Below, in pieces: positions 47,482 through 61,094 of a DNA stretch of 64,000 nucleotides; within the stretch, counting starts at the first letter, position 1, and the number at the start of each line of letters is the position of its first letter. The position numbers were made by a program, and so were the translations under genes. The notes under the pieces were generated by a model that was not told where the DNA came from, did not search any database, and saw only the letters and a list, made by a program, of their open reading frames with translations. The DNA comes from Dryococelus australis (lineage: Eukaryota; Arthropoda; Insecta; Phasmatodea; Phasmatidae). The DNA is taken from positions 79,361,895-79,425,894 of the forward strand of contig CM056995.1 of assembly GCA_029891345.1 (NCBI GenBank), given 5' to 3'.

Positions 47482-49040
47482 TGTTACGAAGCTGCTTTTT
47501 TGGTATAGATAATTTTTAAGTTAACGTATTTTTATTTTTTGTTAGGGTGCATTTTAGGCCTTTTGTTGTTGAAGCGATTTTCTCCCTCCTTGTTTTTTCA
47601 GAGGTGAGTCTTTTCTTTGTGGTGTTTTGGTAATGATTTAATAATTTCATTTTTAATTTGGGTTTTGGTTATAATTTTGAAAAGTTGTTTGGTTTTTGTT
47701 CTAGTGACTTCTACTTACGACCTTTTTGACCTCAACCTAGCGGTCATGTTTTAGTTTGGATTTTAATTGTTAATTATTTTACTTTCTATACAGAGGCCTT
47801 AACATTTTGTTATTGAAGGTCATTTATAATTCTTTTTACTTTTTGTGAGGGGTTCAGGTCTTATAATTTCATTTTGTTCAGGATAGGTTTAAATTATTCT
47901 TAAAGGTATTTGAATATAAGATTGTTAGGTCATTCTTTTTGTCTTCCCGGGAATTTTCCTTAGACTTACAGTACATACTTCCAGAGAGCTGCTGCAGGAA
48001 TTGTTTGCAGATCGTGTCGGGCTGATATCAGCCACCACACGTGTGCCTGCTGCAGCTGTGTTCCACTTCTTGTTTTCACCGTTGCATCAATAAAGTGCTG
48101 TCATTCTTTTCAAGAAATGTATTGGCATCGCACGTGCGCCCATAAGTTCTCGGAGCTGTCACTGACGGGGACGTTTCAGTGTTGACAGCTGTGTGATTGT
48201 AGCTCCCGCAAGGGGAAGAGAGCAGGATTGGTGCTGCGAACAGCATAGATAAGTGTACGACCCTCGGGGGTTAAGGGAGCTAACTTCATTCTAAGCCCGT
48301 GATTGCAAGCCACCGCACGTGTGTGCAGAGTGCTCGGATTGGCTGAAGGCCGGATGACGTCGCCCGAGACCAGATGTTGGGCATAGTTGATGGAAGTCAG
48401 CTGTGGAGAGGTGACGTGTTTTTTAAAGAGCAGTCATAGAGACGGCACAGAGGAGTCTAAGAAGAGTCGTTGGAGAGAAGTCACGCAGGGGAGTCGGAAG
48501 TGAGACAATCAGCGAGTCTGGAGTCAGTCAGTATGGAGCGTGAGGGCATCCGAGTCAGTCAGTAGTCAGTTGTAGTGCTGTGGTTTGGTGAGGTCTGGCC
48601 CGGAGGAGGCTGAAAAAGTTCTCTATGATGTAGTCGACAAAGCTATTTCACCCTTTTGTTTAAGTACTATGTAGTTACATTTAATTTGGTTCTTGGAGAT
48701 TTTCATTATGACCACATAAAAATCTATGTATTGCAGTATGATGTACAAATAGCTAGAAGAATCTCAATTTATATTTATTGACGCAGTAATTTTAGGTAAT
48801 AGCAGTTGAGAGTTTTTTTTTTAAAAGGTTTCATGAGAGGCATCGTTTGTAGTTTCATTTTTATAATGAGAATTAAGACAGTTTCATTTATGTGGCTGTT
48901 AATATTAGTTGGCCATTTATGGCAGTAAAGTCCCTTGGAAAGGGATGTTCCTGGATACAATGTTTTGACCATGTTAAATAGCATTGTCCCGCATGTCGTA
49001 AAGTTGTGCGCCTGCGTTTCAGTTATGTAATTTTGTAACA
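47482..49040 (+). other. GC-rich island within T-rich DNA, LTR or promoter candidate
   Basis: A distinct GC- and CpG-rich island (about 47990-48620) contains AATAAA near 48090 and repeated GAGTCAGTCAGTA phrases (48515-48570). The surrounding block could be bounded by TGTTACGAAG (47482) and TTTTGTAACA (ending 49040), an inverted TGTTAC/GTAACA pair. No target duplication was seen and no coding region follows. Alternatives are a solo LTR or an internal promoter of a host transcript. Confidence 0.3.
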
Positions 49041-50590
49041 CTTAACTTTTTGACAATTTCACATTTGAACAGTTTTTATAAAGAATTTAGCAACTGTTTT
49101 TTTTATTGTGGAGTTAAAGGATAATTTGATGTGTGAGAAGCCAAGTTATTTTGATAATTAACTGATGAAATTACATATAATTTTTATAATTTTGGTAAAA
49201 AGCCTACCTAATTTTGTAAGCTGTTGAAGCTAAAAGCTTTATGATCTGTTTATCTTTGTTGATTATAAAGAACTAATAATTGAAAAGATGATTATTAACT
49301 TGTCGTTCCAATATTGTTTTTTAAATGTCATCAGTTCATTTATTGGTTGAGCAAAGAAACAAATTTTGTGATTAACTATCCTTTTTGTACTAAATTTTAA
49401 GCCAAAGTTTGGGAAAAATTTATTATTGTATTTTAATTACTATTTCCACTTTTAAAATTATATTTATTTACCTGTTTATACTCAATGTTTATAGTTTAAT
49501 ATTGGTTGTTATCTTTGTTAGAAAAAAAAAATTTATTTGAATTTATTAAATTTAAAGTTTTTCTGAAAATCTCCTCTTTTACTTTTTAGACAATAGATAA
49601 TAATTCCCTCCCCCCCCCCCCTTTTTTTTTTCCACCTATAAGAATGTAGAGATTGGTATCACAAGTGAGTTTTGGGTAACTTTGAATTTGGTATAATAAA
49701 TATCTCTTGAGAGGCTACTTTAATTTGGGAGTGGTATTTAATTATTTATTAAATTTTTTTAGTTATTTTAATTAATTCATTTCACTTAATCTCGTCAGTG
49801 ACTTGCTCTAAGATCACGTACTACCTCTTGCATTGAATGCTGAGTGAACTAGTTGCTCTACCAGTGTCTTGGAAGTATAATATTTTAGTTTGGAAGTATA
49901 TGGTTTCAAGACCGCCCCTTACAAGTGCCTTGTGATGGATTGCCCTTGTATAGTTGTGAACTTATGTCGGAGATGTAGGATTGAGAAGTTTGAGTTCTAC
50001 AGTTCTTTTTATAGGAGTTTATTTGCCGCTAAAGATGTGCCATTGTTTACTTGTGTTGATGTGGAGTTGAGAGAGTGTCTCAACATTGAAGATGTTTGCC
50101 CTTTGGTGGTGTGTTTAGGGGTTTAGTCGCAGTGTGATTCCCTACATTTCCCTCCCCTACAAGTCATTGAGTTTTAGTTGTTGGTTGTGTTGTATGTGTT
50201 TAAACCCCCCCTCTTCCCTTCTTTGCTTTGTCATTAATGACGAGTTAGTTTATTACCTCTTTTATTTGACTAGCTCACCCCCTTTTTATTTGCTATTTTT
50301 CCCAACTTTTTAACAGTTGGTGGTGAATTTGCCGAGTATTAGTCGTTGGATGTGTTGTAAGTTCTTCAGTTATCCCCCTGCCTTTTTCCACTTTTTAACA
50401 ATATGGTGGAAGAATGAAGAATACACAATGTGCATACAAGTAGAGCTTAAGCAGGGCTTTAAAATATGCTCATTTTATTGTGAACAGCCTTTACAAGCTC
50501 TGTGCTTAGCAAGGTCTTATTTTCATTAAACCAAAGTACTTATAAATTTTTAACATAAATTGATCTATAAAATTAAATTTATAAAATATC
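49041..50590. other. T-rich sequence, no gene recognised
   Basis: Includes a poly-C/poly-T run at 49608-49631. ATTGGTATCACAAGTGAG (about 49655) resembles an initiator-Met tRNA primer-binding region but lacks an identifiable LTR. A 78-codon frame (49890-50126) is rich in Cys, without a known motif. Confidence 0.4.
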
Positions 50591-50599
50591 CCACTGAAA

Positions 50600-51285
50600 C
50601 TTACACATGATTAGACTGCACTCTTCTTGACATCACACAAGTGTGGAGATTACGTGCAGAAGGTGTATCAGCAGAAATACTGGGTTTAGAAGAGGTACAA
50701 GATGAAGTTATATGTATTTGGTATCTGGGTACATGGAGAGCTGATCATGAAGACAGTTACAGCTGATCAACTTGTATATGAAGCAAGAGTGGATTTTAAG
50801 GGCATCCCTCAAGTTATATGCAAAGTAGTAAGGGGAGGGTGTATCATGGATAAAAAATTCCATTATCAAGAACTCTACATTAGCTTTGCAGAAAACTGGT
50901 TGTCAGTGATTTTATCAGACATGGTTAAGATCTATTACTGGCAAAACACTTAGATCTGTAAATTTACACGAGGAGCTTCTTTTATTACTGTGAAAAAATT
51001 TTGTTACATGGCAAGTGATGACACAAATCATGACAATGCACATGTTCTAAATACAGTTGAATTAATGAAAAATGAAGTTGGGCAGCTCTGTTCCTACAAT
51101 TGATTCACTCCAGAAGTGTACATATCTGATGATGGAGTAGCATTACACTTTACAAACAGATACCAGATGAATGACTTTCCAATGGAGTGACCAGAAAATT
51201 GATTTTTTCAGCAAATGGTCAGGAAGAAGTGCATATGATGGTGTAGGAGGACTATGCGAACATTTTGTAACCAAGTTTATTTTAG
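50600..51285 (+). pseudogene. Remnant of a transposon-associated protein with DGVGG motif
   Basis: Reading across frames, YISDDGVALHFTNRYQ (about 51117-51165) is followed by FFSKWSGRSAYDGVGGLCEH (about 51204-51262). This pair resembles the S-DG-x-x-x-[QH]-[FY]-x-NR ... H-G-[KR]-x-x-x-DGVGG pattern of an uncharacterised, highly repetitive protein family found in invertebrate genomes. Upstream there are fragments in several frames with many stops. The similarity ends abruptly at about 51285, where a hAT-like GTATCGG sequence begins. It lies on the strand opposite to the gene whose intron holds it. Confidence 0.5.
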
Positions 51286-51350
51286 AGTTGTTCAGATACA
51301 GATACCAAGTATCGGTATTGGCCGATACTTCGCCCCCCACCCCTTGTAAC
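51286..51350. mobile_element. hAT-like terminus
   Basis: TTCAGATACAGATACCAAGTATCGGTATTGGCCGATACTT has the dense GATAC/GTATCGG words of hAT subterminal regions. A second cluster of GTATCGG words lies at 52840-52885 but not in clear inverse orientation. No target duplication was found. Confidence 0.35.
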
Positions 51351-51435
51351 AACACCCAGATGGTTGCCGGTTGATAATTTCTTAATCCCTCTTTGTTTCC
51401 ATGACAGAGGCTAGTGAGTCGTGTTTGTTTGTCAA

Positions 51436-51530
51436 AAGGGGGGGGGGGGGGGGTAGAAGGGGCAAGGAGACCCCCTTTTTTTTTTAGATAAGGGTAGTGC
51501 GACATTGGCAAAAAAAAAAAAAAAGAGAGC
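51436..51530. repeat. Low-complexity homopolymer cluster
   Basis: A poly-G run (about 51438-51453), a poly-T run (51476-51484) and a poly-A run (51510-51524) lie within 90 bp. Confidence 0.9.
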
Positions 51531-53546
<2,016 letters not shown>

Positions 53547-54156
53547 CAGACTTTTATAATACCTTGTAACATTACAGTCTGTTTTAATATGGTTAATTTC
53601 AATAGAAATAAACAAAAATAAATCTTAAGTCTCCTAGCTGTTATTATTTTTGAGGTAAATTTTGCATGCATTTCCATTTGGGTACATTTCAAAAAGATTT
53701 CTAGACAATCAATCATATGATATGGTAATGTTTTATGGGAAAAATTTTTTGTATACTTTTAAAATCTTTATCTTTAGTATTATAGTATACCCCAATTTTA
53801 CATGGTGCCATGGCTCCCAGGAATAACCCAGGAATAACTTTACAAAATCCCTATCCTCATAAAATTAAAACTGAAACTTTTGACCCTGAAAAATTTTAAA
53901 ATTGCATTTAAAATGCATTTTTTTCTTGTTACATCCAGGTAATAGTCTCTGACATAAAACCAACATGATGTTTAAATTAAATATTAATTAAATTCAATAA
54001 GCTGATGTCTTAAAAGTATAATGGTATGCCAGATGCACGTACTTGACCTTCCCTTGTCAACAAAAATGTTCACACACAGCACAGTGCCGTTTTATTAGTA
54101 CGAAGTCCACTTTAAATTGCTTATGGTGGTAAATTTTAGGGTTTAGTATTAAGATA

Positions 54157-54329
54157 CAGTAAAACTTGGTTAAGACATTTCTGAAGGGACTGAGAAAATA
54201 ATGCTTATTAACCAGGAAAACTTCTTAAAAGGGTCAAAGTAATATGTGGGTATAGACACAGTGCAAAATTATTCAACTTTTTAAGCAGAAAAACTTCTTA
54301 AGTGGGAACTTTTTAACAGGGTTTCACTG
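54157..54329. mobile_element. pogo/Tigger-type MITE (173 bp)
   Basis: Starts CAGTAAAACTTGGTTAAGAC and ends TTAACAGGGTTTCACTG, giving imperfect terminal inverted repeats with CAGT termini. It is flanked by TA on both sides (54155-54156 and 54330-54331). There is no coding capacity. These ends and the TA target are typical of pogo/Tigger-derived MITEs. Confidence 0.8.
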
Positions 54330-57300
54330 TATTCAGTGATTTTGATGCCGCACAAGGCTGGAGTCTGTTTAATTAAGATGTTGAACTGCTTTTCACCCTA
54401 AAAGCTGGGCAGTAGAGGTACTCTTCATTGGGTAGTTGTTTGTTAGGTTGACAATCTGCTAGGAGGACATTAGCATGGCTGGTCGGTTTATGGGTGAGTT
54501 ACTGCTCTGGTTTGAGCAAAGTAGATGATGTTCAGGATGCAGAGCTGTAACTGCAGGTGGCAGATAATCTGAAGTGGGATAAGCTGATGAGGTTCAGGCA
54601 GTTAGCATTGCAGGGATGTGGGAGGAAGGGTGGCTATAGCAACTAGGAAGCACCCGGGCAGATATACCTCAGTGATGCCATCTTTGTAAGGGAGATTCCT
54701 TGTGGGTGTATTGACATAGTTACATTCCTGAGGCATGCTGCTTCCTCCTGTAGAAGAGTGTAGATTCTGACAGACCTAGCCTCCAATCCTGCAGCCTCCA
54801 TGGTCAGAGAAGTAGCCTTCTTGGCTGCCTTTTACCACCCAGTCTGGTGGTGCGGCATACAGGAAAGAAAGAGAGAGACAGGAGTTAAGTGTGTGTCCAG
54901 TCAGGCACAGACACTACTTTGTACAATAACAGGAAAAACAGAGAGGGGTGATCCTGGGCTGCCTCCTGAGGAAAAGTAACCTCTCACAGTACTACTGCAT
55001 GAAGCTTCTTGTGTCACCTTCCCACTTTATCAGTTAGAGCAGGATTATCACCAGCATGCCAAGTCCCCATGGGAAGGTTTGCAAGTTGTAACTTTGTTAA
55101 GGACCCCTCTACTGCCTACCATGGAGCACCTACGAGGGATGGAGTTATCACCAGCGACCAAGTACTCTACTGTTAAGGTTAGTGAAGACCCACACGTGCC
55201 TTTCCTGTGATGACCAATAAGGTGGGATTACCACCATACCCTGGTCCTCAGCATGAGAGGGAATGCTGCACTAACTTCTAGCCTGAAGGGTGCAGGGGGT
55301 AGATGCTTCATGCTTGAGCAGAGAAATACAGTTATGGGGTACTTGGTTGAAACAGATATAAAAAAGGAACACGAAAACTGAAAGAAAGTGAGCTGGTAGC
55401 AATAGAATATGCAGTGATTGAGTGTGATTGCTTCTATTGGTAAACCGAACCTTATGGGCCGGACCTAGGTTGCCAATCTGATAGACGAGGGAGCGTGAGT
55501 GGCTTTCTTCAGATGCTTGGGACAAGGGTGAACCCAGCACTACCTGATGTGATATCCAATGAAGTGACCAGTCGCTGCCGAAGTTAGGTACAATGGTTGA
55601 AACAACATAGATCAGACGTGGTTGAGGTGATGTATCAGCAGGTAGCTAAGGTAACAGTGAGAAGTGCTGGAATCATGACCGGTAGACTGGCCAGTGAACA
55701 ACTACAGTGAAGTTAAGCAAAGGTATGGTAGCATGGTAACAACAGGAGTGTTGGAGTTGTAGCCAGTAGAACAACTTGAGGTGTGTAGCCAAGTGCAAGT
55801 ATGGTAGCAACTAGTCGTGAGGAGTTGTGGAGGGTTGGAAAGGATGAACCCGCTAAGTGACAAGCATTGGTGCATTGCAGATAAACAGCAAACAGGCAAC
55901 AGTAGCAGATTGGCAGGGCGACAATTCTTATGACATGATAATTCAGTGGCGTAGGCAGTATAACGACTCTTGCTAGGGAGGGACACCGCTGTGGTGGAGG
56001 CTACTATGGAATACGGATGTCGCCTGCAGGGAATCAATTTCAATACATACATGTCTTTTGAATATACTGGTACTGGTAGCCATGAAAGGCATATACAACT
56101 TGCGTCTGCCTCAAAAATCACATATTTTTAAAATGAAATAATACTAACCACTTTAAAAAGAGAGATATCTGCAAAGTACGGAAAATGATAGCCTCGTATG
56201 TGCAATCTTCAGGTGCATGGTGTTCATAAGATGTGACTGTAGATGTAAACATTCGGCTTGGAGGAATAAGCTAAGGTTGTCCTTGGGTGGACTCAGAAAT
56301 ACAAGCGTGACCTCATTTCTTCACCTTACATGGCTGGCATTTTGGAGATACTAGTTACCTTGCAGCCAGCATTGTGTTTTAGCACTATCCCTCTCATGGC
56401 CAATCATGTGGGAGTGAAGGTATTTTGTGGAGGGGCGGTCACAGCTTGGACAATTAAGCGTGTCCCCTTCCCTCTTCTGACTGCACACGTTTTATTACTA
56501 CGATGCTTACTCTAAACTACAGTTTTTAACCTATTTTAATACACTTTTATTGCATGTTTTTTTAATTGTGGCATACCAATCTGTGGCAATGATATTACAA
56601 CACCTATATTTTTTTGCTGGTGAACATATTTTTTTAACAGATTTTGATTACAACTTCCTGCATTTGCTAAACATTTCCATTTTTTAATACAATTTTTTCA
56701 ATGACCTTGTAATTGCAATCCTTACAAAATCTATATTCATAAAATCGAGTCTACTGCAATAAACATATATACGTATATTTAAAAAAAACTGGAGCTGGTC
56801 AACTGACACCCCTGCCTGATAGGAAGTGGAATGGACCTACAGTTAATGCCTTTCTCATTAGAATGTCATGCCTTACCAGCAGATAGACACATAAGATGTG
56901 TTACAATATGTATCATATAATTCACCTCTCCCCCAATACCAATAAATCAAGATAGGCACACGTGAAGGCTGCAAAGAGCACTGTGTACAGAAAATGGCTT
57001 GAACATGTTCAAAAATTATTTAATTTCTTTGGGCATATTCTAAGTCTGCATCAAAGCTCAATTAAAAAACAAACTAAGAATAAGATTTTTTAGAGTTCAG
57101 TCCACCTACTTCCCCTTTTCCTACGCAAACATAAACTGAAAACATGTCCATACACATGCAAATACGTACCCAAAAATATATGTTACTAGATGTAAAAAAT
57201 TTGTCACGTCACTAAACATGATTATAAAAGTTGGTAACTCTGTACAAAATAACATATGTAGTTCATAAAACACTGGTGAAGATAACATGTTTGTTTCCTC

Positions 57301-57452
57301 AACTGAACAAAAAAAAATATTGGTTCTTTACTGACAGACAGAGGAAAGAAAATAGAATGTTCACTGCTTAAATGTCGCAGTAATAAAAAATTATTCTTTT
57401 TAAGCTAAAATATTTATAAATAGTGCAAAAAAAATTATAAATATTTTTATAC

Positions 57453-57600
57453 AGTGAGACTTTTGCCTAACTTGAGGGACTACAAAACTTAAAAACAGCA
57501 CATAGAGTGATGGTTAACAGAACATTGCGGTCCAAAGTAGATGCCTTGGTGGTTAACAGCCTTTTTGGGACTGGTTCCTAATCTGCTGAATTAAACTGTT
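57453..57600. mobile_element. Possible pogo-type MITE fragment
   Basis: ATACAGTGAGACTTTTGCCTAACTTGAGGGAC resembles the left end of pogo/Tigger MITEs (TA then CAGT...AACTTGAG). The internal GGTTAACAGCC phrase is similar to the MITE at 54157. A clear right end was not found. Confidence 0.35.
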
Positions 57601-59005
57601 TGGTTACCATTTTAATCAGAATTAAAGCCTTTCCAAGGACATCAGAAAAAAATTTGCTATAGAACACCTGGCAACTAATACTCTGAGTGGAACTTGTTTA
57701 CTTTTTGCTAGGAATATCATTCAAAACAAAACAAAGAGTGCCCACAAACAAAATAAAACTGAATACATAATGTATTCACATTTGTCTACAAACATGATTA
57801 TTTTCTTATAATCAATAAAATACTCTCCTGATCATGTAGGTTTAATGTTGGATAAATTTAACCTCCATTCCATATACAACTGCCTTTTTCCACCAAATCT
57901 TCACAGCTTCCATCCACCTCTAAGGTCCTAACAAAGCCACATTTCCCATAGATAAAATGTGATGTTAATAAATATTTAATATGTTGCTGCAAGGGCACTA
58001 TAGTAAAAAAAATAAGTTGAATTTCCAGGCAGACAGAATTTTTTTTTTTTGGAGAGGAAAAAGTTCTGATGTGTTTTGAGAATGAAAAATATAATCTGAG
58101 CACATAGAGTCTATTCACATCTTCTTAAAAATTTGCAGTGGAAGAAAGACAAATGTGTGAGAATGAAACCTTAGTAGTACACCCCTTTGTACAAGAGGCG
58201 TTATTTTATAAAGAACACTGCAAGTAATAAAAAATAACTGATATAATGCAAATTGAAAGATTTATAGCTCTTAGGAAGAATTATATAGAAATAAATTCTA
58301 ATATTGTTAAAAATAAAGGCTATTTTTTTTTTCATGTAGATATAAAAAAAACCTTTTGTAGTACTTCATTAAAAATTCCAGTGTCAGTTTCCCTTAAATG
58401 TACAAAGGCATTCCCAAGTGAATTGTCCATAGCATTCTACTGATGTATAGGCTGTTCACAGTAAACTGAGCACTTTTGAAAGCCCTGCTTAAGATCTACT
58501 TGTATACACGTGTATTCTTCAGCCTTATGTAAAATTAACATTACCATGGACCTCATCACTTTACTCATGCATCTGTCAAATGAAACTGTGAAATTATTTA
58601 AAAAGTAAATACTTTAAAAATCTACTCATTTTTTTCGCTCCGATGCATTAAAAAACCAGAAAGCGAAAGAAATAATTTAAAGCTATCACAAATGGTTACC
58701 TAACACTTTTCATTCGACCTTTAGATATGGGAATACTTTCCATCCATCGTTACCAACTTTACTGGGCGAATGTTACTCAGTACACCCATTAAAATATACT
58801 CATGCAGAGGCAGTAACTTTTTTCTAAGGTTCATTTCTAAAGTGTTAACTTTATCATAAACATCCTTTACCCATGTATTCATTCTATGAAAATTTATTTA
58901 GGAGAATCAACATCTAATGTACAAGAAGGTAAGTTGTAAATACCAGATGGCAAGAAAGATGACTGTAACATTGGCATAATTTCTTCGGTAGAAAACACTT
59001 CATCA
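57600..59005. other. AT-rich intronic sequence with a MITE left end
   Basis: Apart from the repeat fragment at 58447-58480, no feature is clear. No exon was recognised. Confidence 0.4.
58447..58480. repeat. Left end of the MITE family seen at 3883
   Basis: TATAGGCTGTTCACAGTAAA then CTGAGCACTTTTGAAAGCC matches 3879-3914 at about 30 of 33 positions. No inverse end was found downstream, so this is a truncated copy. Confidence 0.7.
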
Positions 59006-59007
59006 TA

Positions 59008-60139
59008 CAGCAGAATCTCAATAAAAAGTACACAAAGGACTTTGAATGTTATACTTAATAGAGCAGAACCACTTTTTTACACCATTCAAGGGATCCACCA
59101 AAAATCATGTAAAGAGTGGGAAAGTGTAAAATGTGGGTAATGCAGTAAAATGTTTCAAATTTAATGAAGTTGTAATAAATCAACACTGACATACCATCAA
59201 TACTATACAAAATTTTTTTTACAAAATAAATTGCGGAACACTGAAGCTCTACCAAAATATAATCCAGTAGGTTACATTTAAAAATTGATTAAAATAAAAT
59301 ATTCATAGTAAGAGAAAGTATGTAACACTGGCAAATATTGACGATAGAACAAATAAACTGACAGATATAGGCATACTTTAAACTTTGCCTATAAATTTCT
59401 TGAAAACTTCTGTCACAACTTGAAATTTTCATAATAAAGGAAATCAAAATAGGAATTAAGGTAATACAAATTTAAAATAATTATTTACTAAAGCACTAAA
59501 ACAGTTCACACTTTCCATTTAATTAGACTTTGTCTGAGATTTTCATCTGCTTCAGCTGCTGACTGCTAACATGTTCAACTTTTTTCTCAAGGACATTCAG
59601 CTGATCGAAAATACTGTCTTCACATTCGAATCACGAGAAGTAGGTCCTCACAGTTAATAGAGCTTGTAATGCCTCATGCTTGGTGGGCATACGTACTTCT
59701 ACCTCTTCTTCACAAGCTTCGCCAACTTCTTGGTCTTGACTTTCCATGACATGGGAACTTACAATACCTTCAAGCTACTGTTTTTCATTGATTATCATGT
59801 CAGAGTCAGTGTTGACGAAATCAGTGAATGATACATTTGGCCTAATTGGCTTCATAACCACCTTTCCTGAAGCAGTTCACAATTGTTTTCTGTGTAACTT
59901 CCTTCCATGGATAAGAAATAATGTGAACTACATCCAACACCCTTATCTTCTTGTCATAGATTTTGTCCACTGTCAATAAGGTAAAGAAAAAGTGTAAATA
60001 GTGGGAAATGAAATTATTGTTTATTGTAATTAGTAGGAAAGATGTGCGCATAATCAAATGGAGATAAAATAGGATCGAAAATAAATGGTGAAATTTGCGG
60101 AAAATGTCAAAGTGGTAATGCAAAAACGGGGTTCTACTG
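59008..60139 (-). mobile_element. Deleted pogo/Tigger transposon (1132 bp)
   Basis: Ends are CAGCAGAATCTC (59008) and GGGGTTCTACTG (60139), that is CAGTAGAACCCC on the minus strand, imperfect inverted repeats. TA flanks both sides (59006-59007, 60140-60141). Inside, on the minus strand (about 59970-59840), IRVLDVVHIISYPWKEVTQK and TIVNCFRKGGY match the C-terminal end of Tigger/pogo DDE transposases. The DNA-binding and catalytic parts are absent, and downstream frames contain many stops. The right end lies only 137 bp from the PHLDB-like exon at 60276. Confidence 0.85.
59840..59975 (-). pseudogene. C-terminal remnant of a Tigger/pogo transposase
   Basis: The frame YDKKIRVLDVVHIISYPWKE plus TIVNCFRKGGYEAN carries the W..V...TI.NCF.K.GF signature found at the end of pogo/Tigger transposases (and the related TIGD and Jerky proteins). 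Upstream codons up to the left end of the element are not transposase-like, showing an internal deletion. Confidence 0.8.
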
Positions 60140-60275
60140 TAAATATTATGTACTTTATACTCAATTAGTATTGAATGAAGCCAAATTTAAAGGGATGTGA
60201 AAGATGTACTATTAAGTAAAAAATGTGTTATAAAGTGAAGTATTTTAAAATATTGTATAGTATATGTAACACTAC

Positions 60276-60374
60276 CTCATCTCCATCATCTGGACTAGAA
60301 TCTTGGCTGCTTATCACAGACTGTCCCACCATCTCTTCCAGCCGCCTCTCGATTGCCCGCAGCCTGTTGCGGAC
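60276..60374 (-). CDS. PHLDB/LL5-like protein, internal exon 1 of those visible
   Basis: Minus-strand exon of exactly 99 bp (33 codons, phase 0 at both ends), with acceptor TTGCAG|GTCC and donor GATGAG|GTAGTG. It encodes VRNRLRAIERRLEEMVGQSV followed by ISSQDSSPDDGDE: a short amphipathic, Arg/Glu-rich coiled-coil piece and then an acidic Ser-rich linker. The orientation and phase fit splicing to the exon at 46582, and the coiled-coil plus linker style fits PHLDB/LL5 proteins, but this piece alone is not diagnostic. It could belong to another coiled-coil gene. Upstream exons with the N-terminal FHA domain present in vertebrate PHLDB1/3 were not found and may lie beyond 64000. Confidence 0.62.
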
Positions 60375-61094
60375 CTGCAACAGTTTTGTTACTGTTCATG
60401 ATCACTCCTCACACCCAATTATATTCTGGAGAGGCATCAGGAGATAATTGAGGATATGAGGGGCCCACTGATACCCATGTACACGCACGCTGATAAATGC
60501 AGGATCAGGTAATATTAAAACTTTACTTTGTCAATGAAAAATAATGACTAAACAATTATTTTCTCTAATGTTACACTATATTGCTTGACAATGCTAAAGG
60601 AAATTAGACATTCAGAAATACTTATTGGAACAATTTTCACCACACTAACACATTACAACCCACAATTTTTAACTTAGAAAAAGAAGATACCTTAAAAATT
60701 GCAGAATAAAAAATTCTGTTACATGCATTAATGTATAAATTAAAAACATAAAAAAACATATATTTTATTAACAACCCTCCAAAAAATTTATTTTAGGATT
60801 CTCCAGAGTACTAAATTTTTTCATAATAAATATTGTTGTCAAGTTAACTAAATAAAATTACTATGGCAAACTGTTTAAGACATCTTTACAGAGTCTGAAA
60901 AGAATAACAGTTGTTCGATCTGCAGTATTACCATACTGCATACACTTAAAAGAGAGTTCAACATTTACATCTAATGTGTAAAATAGTTACCACAACCTCT
61001 AAGCTATTTTATTTGAAAGATGTACAAATATTTGCATTATATAAGTGCTATTTGTTACATTAGTTATTTAAAAAGTGAACAGTGTGACAATTGC
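60375..61094 (-). other. Upstream intron sequence, no feature
   Basis: AT-rich DNA without repeat ends or exons. It leads to the right copy of the large dispersed repeat. Confidence 0.5.

Noticed and set aside
54470-56110. GC-rich stretch as possible host exons
   Set aside because: All frames are interrupted, no splice-bounded open block was convincing, and internal imperfect repeats suggest old mobile DNA.
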